Below are positions 37,915 to 48,961 of a stretch of 64,000 bases of DNA, piece after piece. Numbering within the stretch: position 1 is the stretch's first letter; every line of letters begins with the position of its first letter. This DNA is from Artemia franciscana. Its lineage: Eukaryota; Arthropoda; Branchiopoda; Anostraca; Artemiidae. A program made the translations under genes and the position numbers. The stretch spans positions 3,483,104 through 3,547,103 of the forward strand of contig NC_088873.1 in assembly GCF_032884065.1 (NCBI RefSeq). The letters run 5' to 3'. The notes beneath the pieces were generated by a model, which searched no databases, was not told the DNA's origin, and saw only the letters and a list, made by a program, of their open reading frames with translations.

Positions 37915-39947
37915 GTAAGTAATACATTTCTTTAAAAAATGAATCTCTTCTTGGATAGTAATTTGTAATGTACAACACAAGGGGCTTTGGTAAATTTGCA
38001 CTTTGCAACAAAAGTTAGTTGGAATGAAAGTGGATTCATCACTTGATGTCTTTTCTTATTCTCTTTCCTAGTCCAATAAAAGCTTTGGAGCAGATTATAT
38101 TTTGAGCCCTTAAGGGTAAAAGGTAAAACAGTCCATAGTTGCGAAAAGTTTAAAAACATGTTTAAAATCCAAACTGTCTAGTAAGAAACAGCTCCCATTT
38201 GCAACCGATTCAATAATGATAATTATAATTTTCATTAGTCTTTATAGTAAAATGTTTTTAAGAAAACATAATTGCCTGAAACCATTTTACAAAAAGAGTC
38301 TGAGACCACTCAAATATAACATCAAAGAAAAACTAACATCATTTTTTATATAGGGTAAGACCATCAGTACTTGGCTAGTTCCTAATCTTGGCCAGATGTT
38401 TGTTTTCAAAAGTGTGTTTCTTATACATAAACAGCAGGTTACTAATGTTATACATTATGTGTAGCCTATAAGGTTAGATAGCTGGCTGATGATTAGGACT
38501 AAATCATTTTGGGTTGGCTGACTAAAATCCTGGAAAGAATATGCTTTTTCAACATTTGAATTTAAACAGAAGTTAGCTCTTCAGCAAAGCCTATTTAAGT
38601 GCAATTATTCCGTTTCACAACACTTGTCTTAGGTTAGATCTATCCAATGTTGAGTATGTTTGTGATTAGGATATATTGTTCTAACTTTAAGATCCCATGT
38701 CAAAGATTAAATAGCATTTTTTTTACATTGAGCTTTAAATATGTAGCCAAGATTAGGCCCCACTTTATTAGGTCTATCATTATATTTAAAATTGTAAGTT
38801 TTGTGTATGGTTAAAATATTCAAGCTAATTATTTCCTTATTTAAAAGATTTGACACATCCAATGGTGGCTGAAACCCACTTCCTAGCTGATAGAACAGAG
38901 ATTTTAATTCTTTTGGTGACTATTTCCTGTTATTAGCCCTTTAAGGGCTCAAAATGGAGAATTTTCTCAGAAGTAATTATTGAATTATGAAAGATCATAC
39001 AAAAAGCATCCAGTGATTCAAATGAAAAGTTTGCTAATATTTCAAAAATAGGGATACAGGAAATTTAGATATTGATCCAATTTATATCATTCTTCTAAAA
39101 AATGAACCAGTTGTTAATTGGGATACTAAGATTTTACAAAATCACCTTGGAATGACATTAAATACAAGACCAAGGAGAATTGTATCAATGATAGCAAAAA
39201 CAGGATTATTTCACAATTTTGTGACCTATTTGGATCTATTGCAACAAATGCAGTTTATTAATATTGTCTTTTTTTGTGTTTTTAGTTTAATTTAGTTTTG
39301 TAATCTTTGTTTCTTCTGTGCTGAAGACACCTTATTTTATGCAGGGTAATATCCACATTGTTGTTTTTTTTTTTTTTATCTTTTCTCTACTGGCTGTAGT
39401 CTTGTTTTGTTTCTTTCTTCACTGAGTTTTCTCTCTTTGTTCTTAGTGATATATTCACTTTTGTTCTTACTAAATTATGTCATAATCTGTATGTTTACTG
39501 GGGCTTTTTGCTGTCTCAGGAAATGGGCATCCTAGGATAGGATACCCAGTAGGGGGACAGCTAATCATCACTTCAAAAGTTAAATTACTGTAAAATTTCT
39601 ATAATAGCACCACTTCAACAGTTAAACCATTGTAAGATCTCTATTATACCCCATTGTTTTTGGCAAGTTGTGCCACCCCTTCCTGATGGTCCCAGATGAA
39701 GGCTAGACCTAGAGCATTTACAAAACTAATATGAACACTAAAAAAAGGTTTTCTTACTCTAAGATATACAGCCTGTTTCTATTAATCACATTATCATACA
39801 TTTTTCCATTGCTATCCACATTCTTGAATAATATTTTATCCAATAATTTTATTGGAATCACAAACTTTATTTGACAAAATACTATATTAAATCTTTAAAT
39901 CCAGCAATAGATTTCAATATTTCATTGGCAATGCATGCTGAAAATTT
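37915..39947. other. Intron of the 37.7-kb gene, no repeat family seen
   Basis: First 2 kb of a 16.9-kb intron. The sequence is AT-rich and looks unique. No internal exon was recognised. Confidence 0.45.
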
Positions 39948-39953
39948 TATATA

Positions 39954-40028
<75 letters not shown>

Positions 40029-40033
40029 AAATG

Positions 40034-40127
<94 letters not shown>

Positions 40128-40150
40128 AAATGTATATATATATATTATAA

Positions 40151-40228
<78 letters not shown>
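39948..40228. repeat. Composite AT microsatellite, 281 bases
   Basis: The AT dinucleotide is interrupted twice by the same pair of variants, TATTTATATATATATATAAA and TATTATAAATGT, in the same order. This indicates that a block of roughly 110 bases was itself duplicated inside the microsatellite. Long frames through it on both strands are Tyr-Ile artefacts. Confidence 0.95.
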
Positions 40229-40230
<2 letters not shown>

Positions 40231-41960
40231 AATATACAGCATCTATACAAAGCCCAATGTAGTTATGTCACAATATACCACTCTCATCAAAAAGTTGTTA
40301 ATAATATTAACAATTTTATGGAATGTGGCTTTGACAGGATTAGATGTGCAAAATAATATATATTCAGCTATATTATTCTCTTCAACATATCAAAAATGCA
40401 ATTAAATGTACAAATTTAGCTATATCACTTGCTTCATTCACTTGTAAAACAAATTTTGAAGTGGACATCTGAGAAACTAATTGATTACAAAGATCATTGA
40501 ATATATGATTAATTCATCTATCAACTTTGTTATATGTAAGCTAAAGTTAAACCAATAGTTAAATTTAAAGCTTCCTTATTTACCAATAAGTTTAATAAGT
40601 GCACCTACTGCACTATTTAATCCCAGGATCTTGACAATCATTTTCTAAGAATCATAAAAAAATAATCCTCAGTTGTTTTCTTCTCTTCAACATGAAAACC
40701 AAAAGATCTGCATTTTAACAATGAAAGAACTCAAAATTTATTTTAATTTTTTCATGGAATAAATTTTCATGAATTTTTTTTATGGAATAAATGTTTAATG
40801 AATGTTCTTACTGATGCAGAAAGAATTAGATCCCATATTATCTTTTGTACTTATTAAAGTTAAATAAGGTAAGCTAAAGTTTTCTGGTATAACTGACTTT
40901 GCTTGTGCGATTTGTGGCAGATGTCTTTCATATGATTTGCCAAGCATTCTTTTGACCACATCTACTGGCAAAATTGGTGTATCTCCTATTCTGTGTATAT
41001 TTTTCATAACTTATAATCAACTGTTCAGCATCTTGAGATATTTTGCATGACTGTGTAGTTTTAATATCATTATTTTTTAATCCTGACTAAAATTTTCAAC
41101 CTCTCCTCTTAGACTTGTCTATACCTCCCTAGGGAGGCACACCTTGCAGGGTGGAAAATTTTGTTTTGGATAATCAATTGCTTTTTGGATGCTAATTACT
41201 TTGATATCAAGAAAGTATTTGGACAAGGTTTATATGAATACAATTTTCAAGAATCTTCAGAAATGGATATTTCAACTTATTTCTTGAAGTTTTATTCAGC
41301 TGTTTCACCTGTTGTCTTTAAGATGCAAAGAACATGTGCTCAAAGAGCTATTATTTATCCTAATTTAACAATACTTGAAAATAATTCAGTGCTAACCTTC
41401 AGACAAAATTGTAACATTGTCAAAAGAATGATCAGATCTTTTACCAGTAAGGCTGTGAAACCAATATCAGCTGCAGTCCACATTGGATGTATCTTCAGTG
41501 GGATGTTGTTGTATCTGAAAATTTGTGATTTATTTCACCTCTCTGTGCATATTTTCTAATGCCCACTAAACCGGCACAACTACCGCATGCTTATTCCAAG
41601 CTATAGAGAAACTTATTCATACCATTTGCAAAATGTAGCTGCATCATTTACTAAATTGGTTTCAAAACTGTTTTAGCTGTAGTTCAATCTGGTTGGACTT
41701 GTTAACTGAATGCAGTAACAGCTGTATAGTTGCAGTTTACTCTTCTGTTAAGTGTTTATAAATTAGGTAATATATGACCATATAAAAAATGTATTTGACT
41801 TCAAATAAAGATAGTTTGATGAACAATGATAACCTTCTGAAGTTCAATGAATATATACCACAACAGAGTGCATACACTGAAGATTTAAAAGTTTCAATTT
41901 TTGTAAACAGTATTTAGTTAAATACAACATCGTAATCCATTTAATACTCATTTACTGCTA
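40229..41960. other. Intron; one unrecognised 132-codon frame
   Basis: No repeat recognised. The open frame at 41161-41559 (MFWIINCFLDANYFDIKKVF..) is long for this base composition but has no known domain, and no splice sites tie it to the flanking exons. It may be an unrecognised repeat remnant or chance. Confidence 0.35.
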
Positions 41961-41961
41961 C

Positions 41962-42317
41962 ATAGCCTTTGGCTTAGCCCTCCTTCATAAATTTTTAATA
42001 TCCTTCCTCTTAAATAGATCACAATTGGTAAAAATAAACGTATCTTTTCCAACCCTCTCTTATTTATATTAGGATGCCTCCTAGGGGATTTTTTACGATT
42101 AATGAAATTAGCTCTTGTTATAATTGATGAAATTTGTAATAGCCTGTGGCTTAGCCCTCCTTCATAAATTTTCAATATCCTTCCTCTTAAATAGATCACA
42201 ATTGGTAAAAATAAACGTATCTTTTCCAACCCTCTCTTATTTATATTAGGATGCCTGCTAGGGGATTTTTTACGATTAATGAAATTAGCTCTTGTTATAA
42301 TTGATGAAATTTGTAAT
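41962..42317. repeat. 177-bp tandem duplication
   Basis: TAGCCTTTGGCTTAGCCCTCC at 41963 recurs as TAGCCTGTGGCTTAGCCCTCC at 42140, and the copies are nearly identical throughout. The 177-base unit is 59 codons, and the minus-strand frame stays open through both copies (repeat of EKIRLFLPIVIYLRGRILKI). The minus-strand product is not recognised. Confidence 0.9.
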
Positions 42318-42507
42318 CCTTAAAAAATGGAATGAAAGTCCACACAACAGTTTGAAAAGAAATATGCTTAAAAGTGAGAACTAAAATAGGCTCAGAAGAG
42401 ATCCTTTTCTCAAGAAATGAAGAAAAGGAAGGGTTATAATACCATTCTATTCTATAATAATAATTTTTGATTTTCTTTTGAATTTTATCAAGCAAAGCTG
42501 AGACTGT

Positions 42508-42635
42508 TTATTTGTAATATTTTGGTTAAGTTGTAATTTTTTTGCATTATAATAATTTTATATATTGCTACTGATGGTGCATGAAAACTCGTAACAAATT
42601 TTTGTTTTGTTTATAGCTTGTGTAAAGCTTGGTTT
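42508..42635 (+). repeat. Left copy of a ~125-bp direct repeat flanking a repeat cluster
   Basis: AATATTTTGGTTAAGTTGTAA to TATAGCTTGTGTAAAGCTT matches 47628-47752 in the same orientation (about 80 percent by eye). The pair brackets the type II/III cluster at 42.7-46.7 kb. Its end forms a short hairpin in the right-hand copy. Confidence 0.6.
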
Positions 42636-42734
42636 CAGCAATTCTGCATTTATTAATCAGAGGCAATGGCTATAATAAAGGCCATAAGCCTGCAATGTTT
42701 TATTATTTCTTTGTTTTTTTTTCCACAAGCACTG

Positions 42735-44091
42735 AATATGGAAGGGGTGGTTGTATAAACTTCAGAAGGGGCTCATTTGATTGGAAATTGGATGTTCTGG
42801 TGCTCTTTTCAAGCATCAAAAGTAACTGAAGGGAATCTAGCCCCCCTTCCTAATTTTCTTTTTTCCCCTAATGTATTTGATAAAAATATTGAGATAGCCA
42901 TTTTGTTAATAATAGTTCAAAGATCAGATAACAAAAACTTCAGGGTCAACCCAACCCCCTAGCACCTGGGGACAAGTGTTGTAAGTTATGTTCTCGGGGA
43001 ATATAAGGTTTTTATGGAAGGAATGGTTGTATAAACTTCAGAGGAGGACATTCGACTGGACATTAGAAGTTATAGTGACCTTTTTAAAAGACAAAAGTGA
43101 TCAGAGGATAACTAGCCCCCAACAAACCCTTTTCAGCCAAATGAATCTCATCAAAATTTTGAGATAGCCATTTTTTTAATAATAGTTCAAAGATTGTCTA
43201 ACAAAAACTCCAGGGTGAACACAATCCTCCAGAGCCCAGGAACAAGTGTTACAAGTTATGCCCAGGGGGTATATAAGGTTTTTATGGAAGGAGTGGTAGT
43301 ATAAACTTCAGAGGGGGCTCATTTGATTGGAAATTGAAAGTTCTAGTTTCCTTTTTAAGACTCAAAAGCGACCAGAGGGCATCTAGACTCCCCGTGCCCT
43401 TTTCCCCAAATGGATTCAGTTAAAGTTTTGAGATAGCCATTTTATTAAAAATAGTCCCTGGATCATATAAAAAAGCTTCTGGGGTTGATACGGCCCCACA
43501 GAGCCCAGGACGAAGAGTTGTAAATTCTTCCCCAGGGGTATATAAGGTTTTATGGAAGGGAATGATCATATAAACTTTGGAGGAGGTTCATTTGATTGGA
43601 AATTGAAAGCTCTCATTCCCCATTTTAAGAGCCAAAGGTGATCAGAGGGCAACATGCCCCATATGCCCTCTTTTTCCCATAATGCATCCGATTAAAAATT
43701 TGAGATGGCCATTTTGTTAAAAAAATCCAAAGATCATATAACAATACGTTTCGGGATTGTTACAGCCTCCAGAGCCCTAGCCAAGGATTGAAAGTTATGT
43801 CCCAGGGGCACATAAGGTTCCTATGGAAAAATCGGCCATATCAACTTTGGAGGATGGTCATTTGATTGGAAATAGTCAGTTCTATATCCCTTTTAAATTG
43901 TCAAAAGTTATCGGAAGGCAAATGATTCCCCCACACGCCCTCCTTTCCCCAAATGAGTCCAATCTAACTTTTGAGATAGCCATTTTGTTCAAAATAGTCC
44001 AAAGACCATGTGACAACGCCTTCAGTGTTGATACAGTCTTTAGAACCCGGGGCAAGGGTTGTAAGTTATGCCTCAGGGGCATATCAGGTTT
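42735..44091 (+). repeat. Type II array, five ~270-bp modules
   Basis: Modules begin at GTATAAACTTCAG-type sequence near 42752, 43029, 43290, 43569 and 43838, with steps of about 260-280 bases. Each carries CATTTGATTGGAAATTG, TTTTTAAGA.TCAAAAG, a GAGGGCAACTAG-like word, a C-rich gap, TGAGATAGCCATTTTGTTA, a CCAGAGCCC.GG word and CAGGGGTATATAAGGTTTTT. The array is interrupted at its 3' end by a type III element and resumes at 45974. No protein is conserved across modules. Confidence 0.85.
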
Positions 44092-44096
44092 TTATG

Positions 44097-45973
44097 GCAC
44101 TTGGTATTAACCAAGTGACATATAGCAATCGCAAATTCTGTCTGTCTGTCTCTTGGTCCTGGTTTTGCTACTTTAGGCACTTCCAGGTAGGCTAGGACGA
44201 TGAAATTTGGGAGGCATATCAGGGATCGGACCAGATTAAATTATTAATAGTCACTTTCCCGATTTGACCATCTGGGGGGGGGGGAGTGGGGGGCTGGTTA
44301 ATTCAGAAAAAATGAAGCATTTTTAACTTACAAACAGTTGATCAGATCTTAATGAAATTTGATGCTTGGAAGGATATCATGTCTCAGAGCTGTTATTTTA
44401 AATTCCGACCGGATCTGGTGACATTGGGGGGGGGGAACCTAAAAACATGGAAAACGCTTAGAGTGGAGGGATCAGGATGAAACTTGGTGGGAAAAATAAG
44501 CCGAAGTCTTAGATACCTGATTGACATAATTGGAACGGATCCGATATATTGGGGGGGGGGGTTAATTCTGAAATGGTGAGAAAAAATGACGTGTTTTTAA
44601 CTTACGAAGGAGTGATCGTATCTTCATGAAACTTCACATTTAGGAGGACCTCGTAACTCAGATCTCTTATTTTTAATCTCAACCGAATCCAGCGTCATTG
44701 GGGGGCAGTGGGGGGAGGGACTGGAAATCATAGAAAGTACTTAAAGCGGAGAGATCAGGATGAAACTGGATGGGAAGAATAAAAACAAGTTTAGAATACG
44801 TGACTGACATTACCGGACTGGATTTGCTCTCTTTGGCGGAGTTGGGGGGGGGGTAATTTGGAAAAATGAGGTATTTGTAGCTTACGAACGGGTGACCAGA
44901 TCTTAATGAAATTTGATATTTAGAGGGATCTTGTGCTTTAAAGCTCTTATTTTAAATTCCAACCAGATCCTGTGACATTGGGGGGAGTTGGAGAGGGAAA
45001 CCGGAATTCTTAGAACACGTGAAAATTGGGGTATTTTTTATCTTACGAATAGGTGATCGGATCTTAATGAAACTTGATATATAGAAGTATCTTATGTCTG
45101 AGATGCTCCATTTTCGGCTCGAATTGGATCCGGGGACATGGGTATTGGAGGAGGGTAACAGAAATCTTGGAAAACGCTAATAGAGGAGTGATCGGGATGA
45201 AACTTGATGGGAAGAATAAGCACAAATTCTAGATACGTGATTGACATAATTGAAACGGATCCGTTCCCTTTGGAGGAGCTGGGGGGGGGGAGGTGTTAAT
45301 TTGGAAGAATTAGAAAAATTGAGGTATTTTTAACTTAAGAACGGATGACCGGATCTTAATGAAATTTGATATTTAGAAGGAATTCATGTCTCAGAGCTCT
45401 TATTTCAAATTCTGACCAGATCTGTTAACATTGGGGGGAGTTGGAGGGGGAAATCGGAAATCTTGGAAAACGCTTAGAGTGGAGGAATCAGGATGAAGCT
45501 TGGCGGATAGAATAAGCAAATGTCGTAGATGCGTGATTGCCGTAACCATACTGGATTCGCTCTCTTTGGGAGAGTTGGGGGGAGGGGTTCAGTGCTTTGG
45601 CGAGTTTGGTACTTCAAGACGTGCTAAGACGATGAAAATTGGTAGGCGTGTCAGGGAGTTGCACAAATTGACTTGATAAAGTCGTTTTCCCAGAATCGAC
45701 CATCTGGGGGGGCTAAAGGGAGAGGAAAAATTAGAAAAAATGAGGTATTTATAACTTACGAGTGGGTGATCGGATCTTAATGAATTTTGATATTTAGATG
45801 GACATCGTGACTCAGAGCTCTTATTTTAAATCCCGACCGGCATTAAGCCTCTGATTTTCCTTTTAAATCAATCTATTGGTTCTTAGAATTTTGTTAGAGC
45901 TCATACCATACGAGCTCTTGGTTCTTAGCTCTTCTTGTCTTATCACAAGTGCCATATGAGCTCTTAGCTCTTG
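44097..45973 (+). mobile_element. Type III G-run modular element, copy 3, inside a type II array
   Basis: It has the same start (GCACTTGGTATTAACCAAGTG, then ATCGCAAATTCTGTC) and the same end (CACAAGTGCCATATGAGCTC, TTAGCTCTTG) as copies 1 and 2. Type II sequence stops before it and resumes directly after it. TTATG occurs on both sides (44092-44096 and 45974-45978). All three copies are preceded by TTTTTATG, so the duplication may be fortuitous or reflect site choice. Confidence 0.85.
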
Positions 45974-46660
45974 TTATGAAAGTGGTCGTATAAACTTTGG
46001 AGGAAGCTCGTTTGATTAAAAATTGAAAGTTCTAGCTCCTTTTTAAGAGTCAGAAGTGATTGGAGGGTAACTAGCTCTCCCCACACCCTAATTTCCCCAA
46101 TTGTAGGCTATCGAATTAAATTCTAAGATAGCCATTTTGTTAAAAATACTCCGGGTGTCGAGTAACTATGGTTTTGAATTTGGAGGCTGAATGGTTTGGA
46201 TGCTCATTCGATTGGAAATTGAAATTTATTTTGTCCTTTTAAAGAGTCTAAAGTGAGCAGAGGGTAACCAGCCTCCCCCCTTGCGCGCTATTTTCCCCAA
46301 ATGCATCCAATTAAAATTTTGAAATAGATTTTTTCAAAATAATCCAAAATTCAAATAACTATTGCTTAGGGGGGTTGAAAAATCTCCCATAGCCCCACAG
46401 GGCAAGGTTTGTAACTTATGCAAGTTGCCTAATGTTAACATAAAAGGTTTTTGTGGAAGGGACTGTAATATTAACTTTACTTTTAAGAGTCAAAAGAGAT
46501 CAAACGGTAACCAGTCTCTCCCCTTTTTCCACAAAGACACCCAGTCAAATTTTTAGATAACCATTTTGTTCAAAATAGTTCAATGGCCACATAACTACGC
46601 TTTCAGGGTTAAGCCCCCTTCCCAGCCCCCAGAGAAAGAGCTATGACTTATGCAAGTTGC
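45974..46660 (+). repeat. Type II array, continuation
   Basis: About three further diverged modules follow, starting TTATGAAAGTGGTCGTATAA. They are shorter and more degraded than those at 42.7-44.1 kb. Confidence 0.75.
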
Positions 46661-46944
46661 TAATTGTTACTTTGGTAATTTGTTTACGTTGATACTTTCT
46701 TTACTTTGATTCTTTGTTACGTTGGTATTTTTACTTTGATACTAGTTTTGATACTTTGATGTTGAAAAAAATCTGATGTTGGAATAGGGAATTTTGAAAA
46801 ACCTGAAACTTTGGCTATCAAAAACGAACAAAAATTAATTAAAAAATGAACTTTCCGAAAAAAGTTAAAAAAAAAGTTAAGGCCATATTAAACTTAAGAT
46901 CAGCAGAGAGAAAAATCTATAATAATTACAACTCAAAACTACCA
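46661..46944. other. Simple T/A-rich sequence with TTGATACTTT words
   Basis: Local repetition of TTTACTTTGATACTT-like words near 46690-46770; otherwise nothing recognised. Confidence 0.4.
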
Positions 46945-47275
46945 GAAATTACTATTAAAGAATAAATGAAGCACGAAACGTACAGAGATTAAATAAACAA
47001 TCATGGCAAACAAACATACTACAGGTACCATATAAATGAAAAAACAAAGCTTAAAACGACAAAAATTTGAATTGAATATGCAAATCAAGCTTAAAATGAA
47101 CAAAAATCTTTTAATATTAAAGAATAAATAAAACTCAAAACAAACAGAAATTAAATAAACAATCATAGCAAACAAACATACGACAGATATCATATAAATG
47201 AATAAAAACGAGTAAAATCTAAACTGAATCTGCAAATCAAGCTAAAAACGAACAAAAATCAGCACAAACAAGAAT
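46945..47275. repeat. 162-bp tandem duplication
   Basis: ATTAAAGAATAAAT at 46954 recurs at 47116. The units share AACAATCATGGCAAACAAAC and CATATAAATGAA words. The unit is a multiple of three, and the minus strand is open across both copies, encoding a hydrophobic Phe/Leu/Ile/Tyr-rich sequence of no recognised family. Confidence 0.8.
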
Positions 47276-48700
47276 TTGACTACTGTCCCACTTCTCAAAC
47301 TGTAAAAGTATAAAGCCTACTGGATCATTGGCGCTTTACGAGAAACTACGTGTGTATTGAACAGTCTTGTAAAGAATTAATAAAATTAAACTGAATATTT
47401 GCTATATAATGATATTAATTACTGAAAGCTCATCAGTTCATGATTTTATTTCACTGTAAATTTCATTTTATTTTCAATGTTGTAATAAGTAGGCTACAAA
47501 GGAAAATATTTGTAATATAATTCGTTTTAAGTAAAGTGCCAATAATGCAGTAGGTACTTTTTAAGTTAGGGAAAGGGGCTTTGTACATCTATTCGTATAC
47601 AGTCAGGTTAAACTGAGGCAATTTGTCTGTTTAATATTTTGGTTAAGCTGTAATTTTTCTTGTATTATAATAATTTTGTATTTTGCTACTAATGATGCAT
47701 GGAAACTCTTAATACATTTTTGTTGTTGCTTGTAGCTTGTGCAAAGCTACAAGCCTCAACGACCTTGGACTTATTTATATTATAAAAAGATAATGTTCTG
47801 AACTTATTTTATTTTGATTGAACCACAAATTAGACCCGGGCTTTTAGAAGGCTTAGGGGGCTTAGCCCTGCTCCTGTTTATGGTAAACACGGCTCGTTTT
47901 CAGTTTTCATTATTATTTGACTCTATTTTTGCTTGTCTTTAGTGTAATGTAGCTCTTTACTCTTCATTGAAAATTTTCATTTTTGGTAAAAGTTTTTTTA
48001 AATTAATTTCTGCTTGTTTTTAATTGACAATGTCGTTTTAATGGTTTACGAAAGAAATTTTTTTTCAGCTTTTCCGCTTCAAAATTAGCATTTTGGCTTA
48101 GGCGCTACCATTTATAATTTAAAATTTTACAACAATTCTTATTAACCGTTTTACTGTAAAGCTTTGTATGGATGGACAGAGTATAATACTATTCGAATAA
48201 ATGGATTGAAAACGTGCATAATTTTTGGCCTTCCATAGAATTAAAGCCATTCTGACCCACATCCTGCCTCTACCTTGAATATAGACAAATATTGATTGAC
48301 CACTATATATTTTCGTATTATTTTCGTACTATATAATCGTATTATATTTTCTGTTAACTGCTTGTTTGTTTATATAAAATATATTTTTGAGGTTGTTTAT
48401 TGTAAGAAGTTCTATTCTGTCATTTGAAAAGTAAAAATAGAATGTTAAAAATCAATACCACTAGATGGGTTTTCCTGGCTCTGAAAATTTAGTTGAGATG
48501 ACTTCAAGTTCTCAATTTTCAAGCAGATCAGCATAAAAAAGGATATTTTGCATTAAGAATCAACATAGTCATATTTCTCTTCGATTTTTTTTTTACCTTG
48601 GTAAGATTCCCTCTCTCTCCCCAAATCATCCGCTTTACCCCATGTCTAATGTTCCCTCAAAGTTTCAGCTGATGTTATTTTAGGTGTTAATTTATATCCT
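47276..48700. other. Intron; right copy of a direct repeat
   Basis: Bases 47628-47752 repeat 42508-42635. They end in GTAGCTTGTGCAAAGCTAC, a 7-bp stem with a 5-base loop. The rest has no recognised feature. Confidence 0.5.
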
Positions 48701-48961
48701 TAGCCATTTCTACAACGTTTCCAATCAACCTTTTTGACAACCTGTGTGAACGTAATGTTTCTATATTCAGTTCAACATTCTCTGAAAGTTTCAATTTTGT
48801 ACCTTTGGTCACTTCTGAGATGTTATAAATACGCCATTTTGACAACCAGGATGCATATACTGTCTATAGATTCATCTCTATATCCCCGAATATACCATAA
48901 AAGTTTCAATTTAATACCCTTTGCAATCCCAGAGGTAGTATGTATATGCCCTCATGACAAG
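48701..48961 (+). repeat. Type IV ~110-bp tandem repeat, left part
   Basis: GACAACC-type unit starts occur near 48735, 48841 and 48956, each followed by a TCTGAAAGTTTCAATTT..TACC phrase. The array is cut by a LINE and continues at 51308. Confidence 0.65.

Noticed and set aside
39882..40356. Four overlapping open frames of 64-122 codons on both strands
   Set aside because: They are translations of the AT microsatellite (Tyr-Ile repeats). The same holds for frames at 13600-13815, 21101-21527 and 24971-25153.
41161..41559. 132-codon open frame as a gene
   Set aside because: No domain, no splice sites linking it to neighbours, and no conserved motif. It is kept only as a remark in the intron entry.
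44092..45978. Firm 5-bp target-site duplication TTATG for type III
   Set aside because: TTTTTATG precedes all three copies, so it may be part of the element or of the target preference. It is kept only as a possibility.
42508..47752. LTR retrotransposon
   Set aside because: The ~125-bp direct repeats lack TG..CA ends and no gag/pol sequence lies between them.
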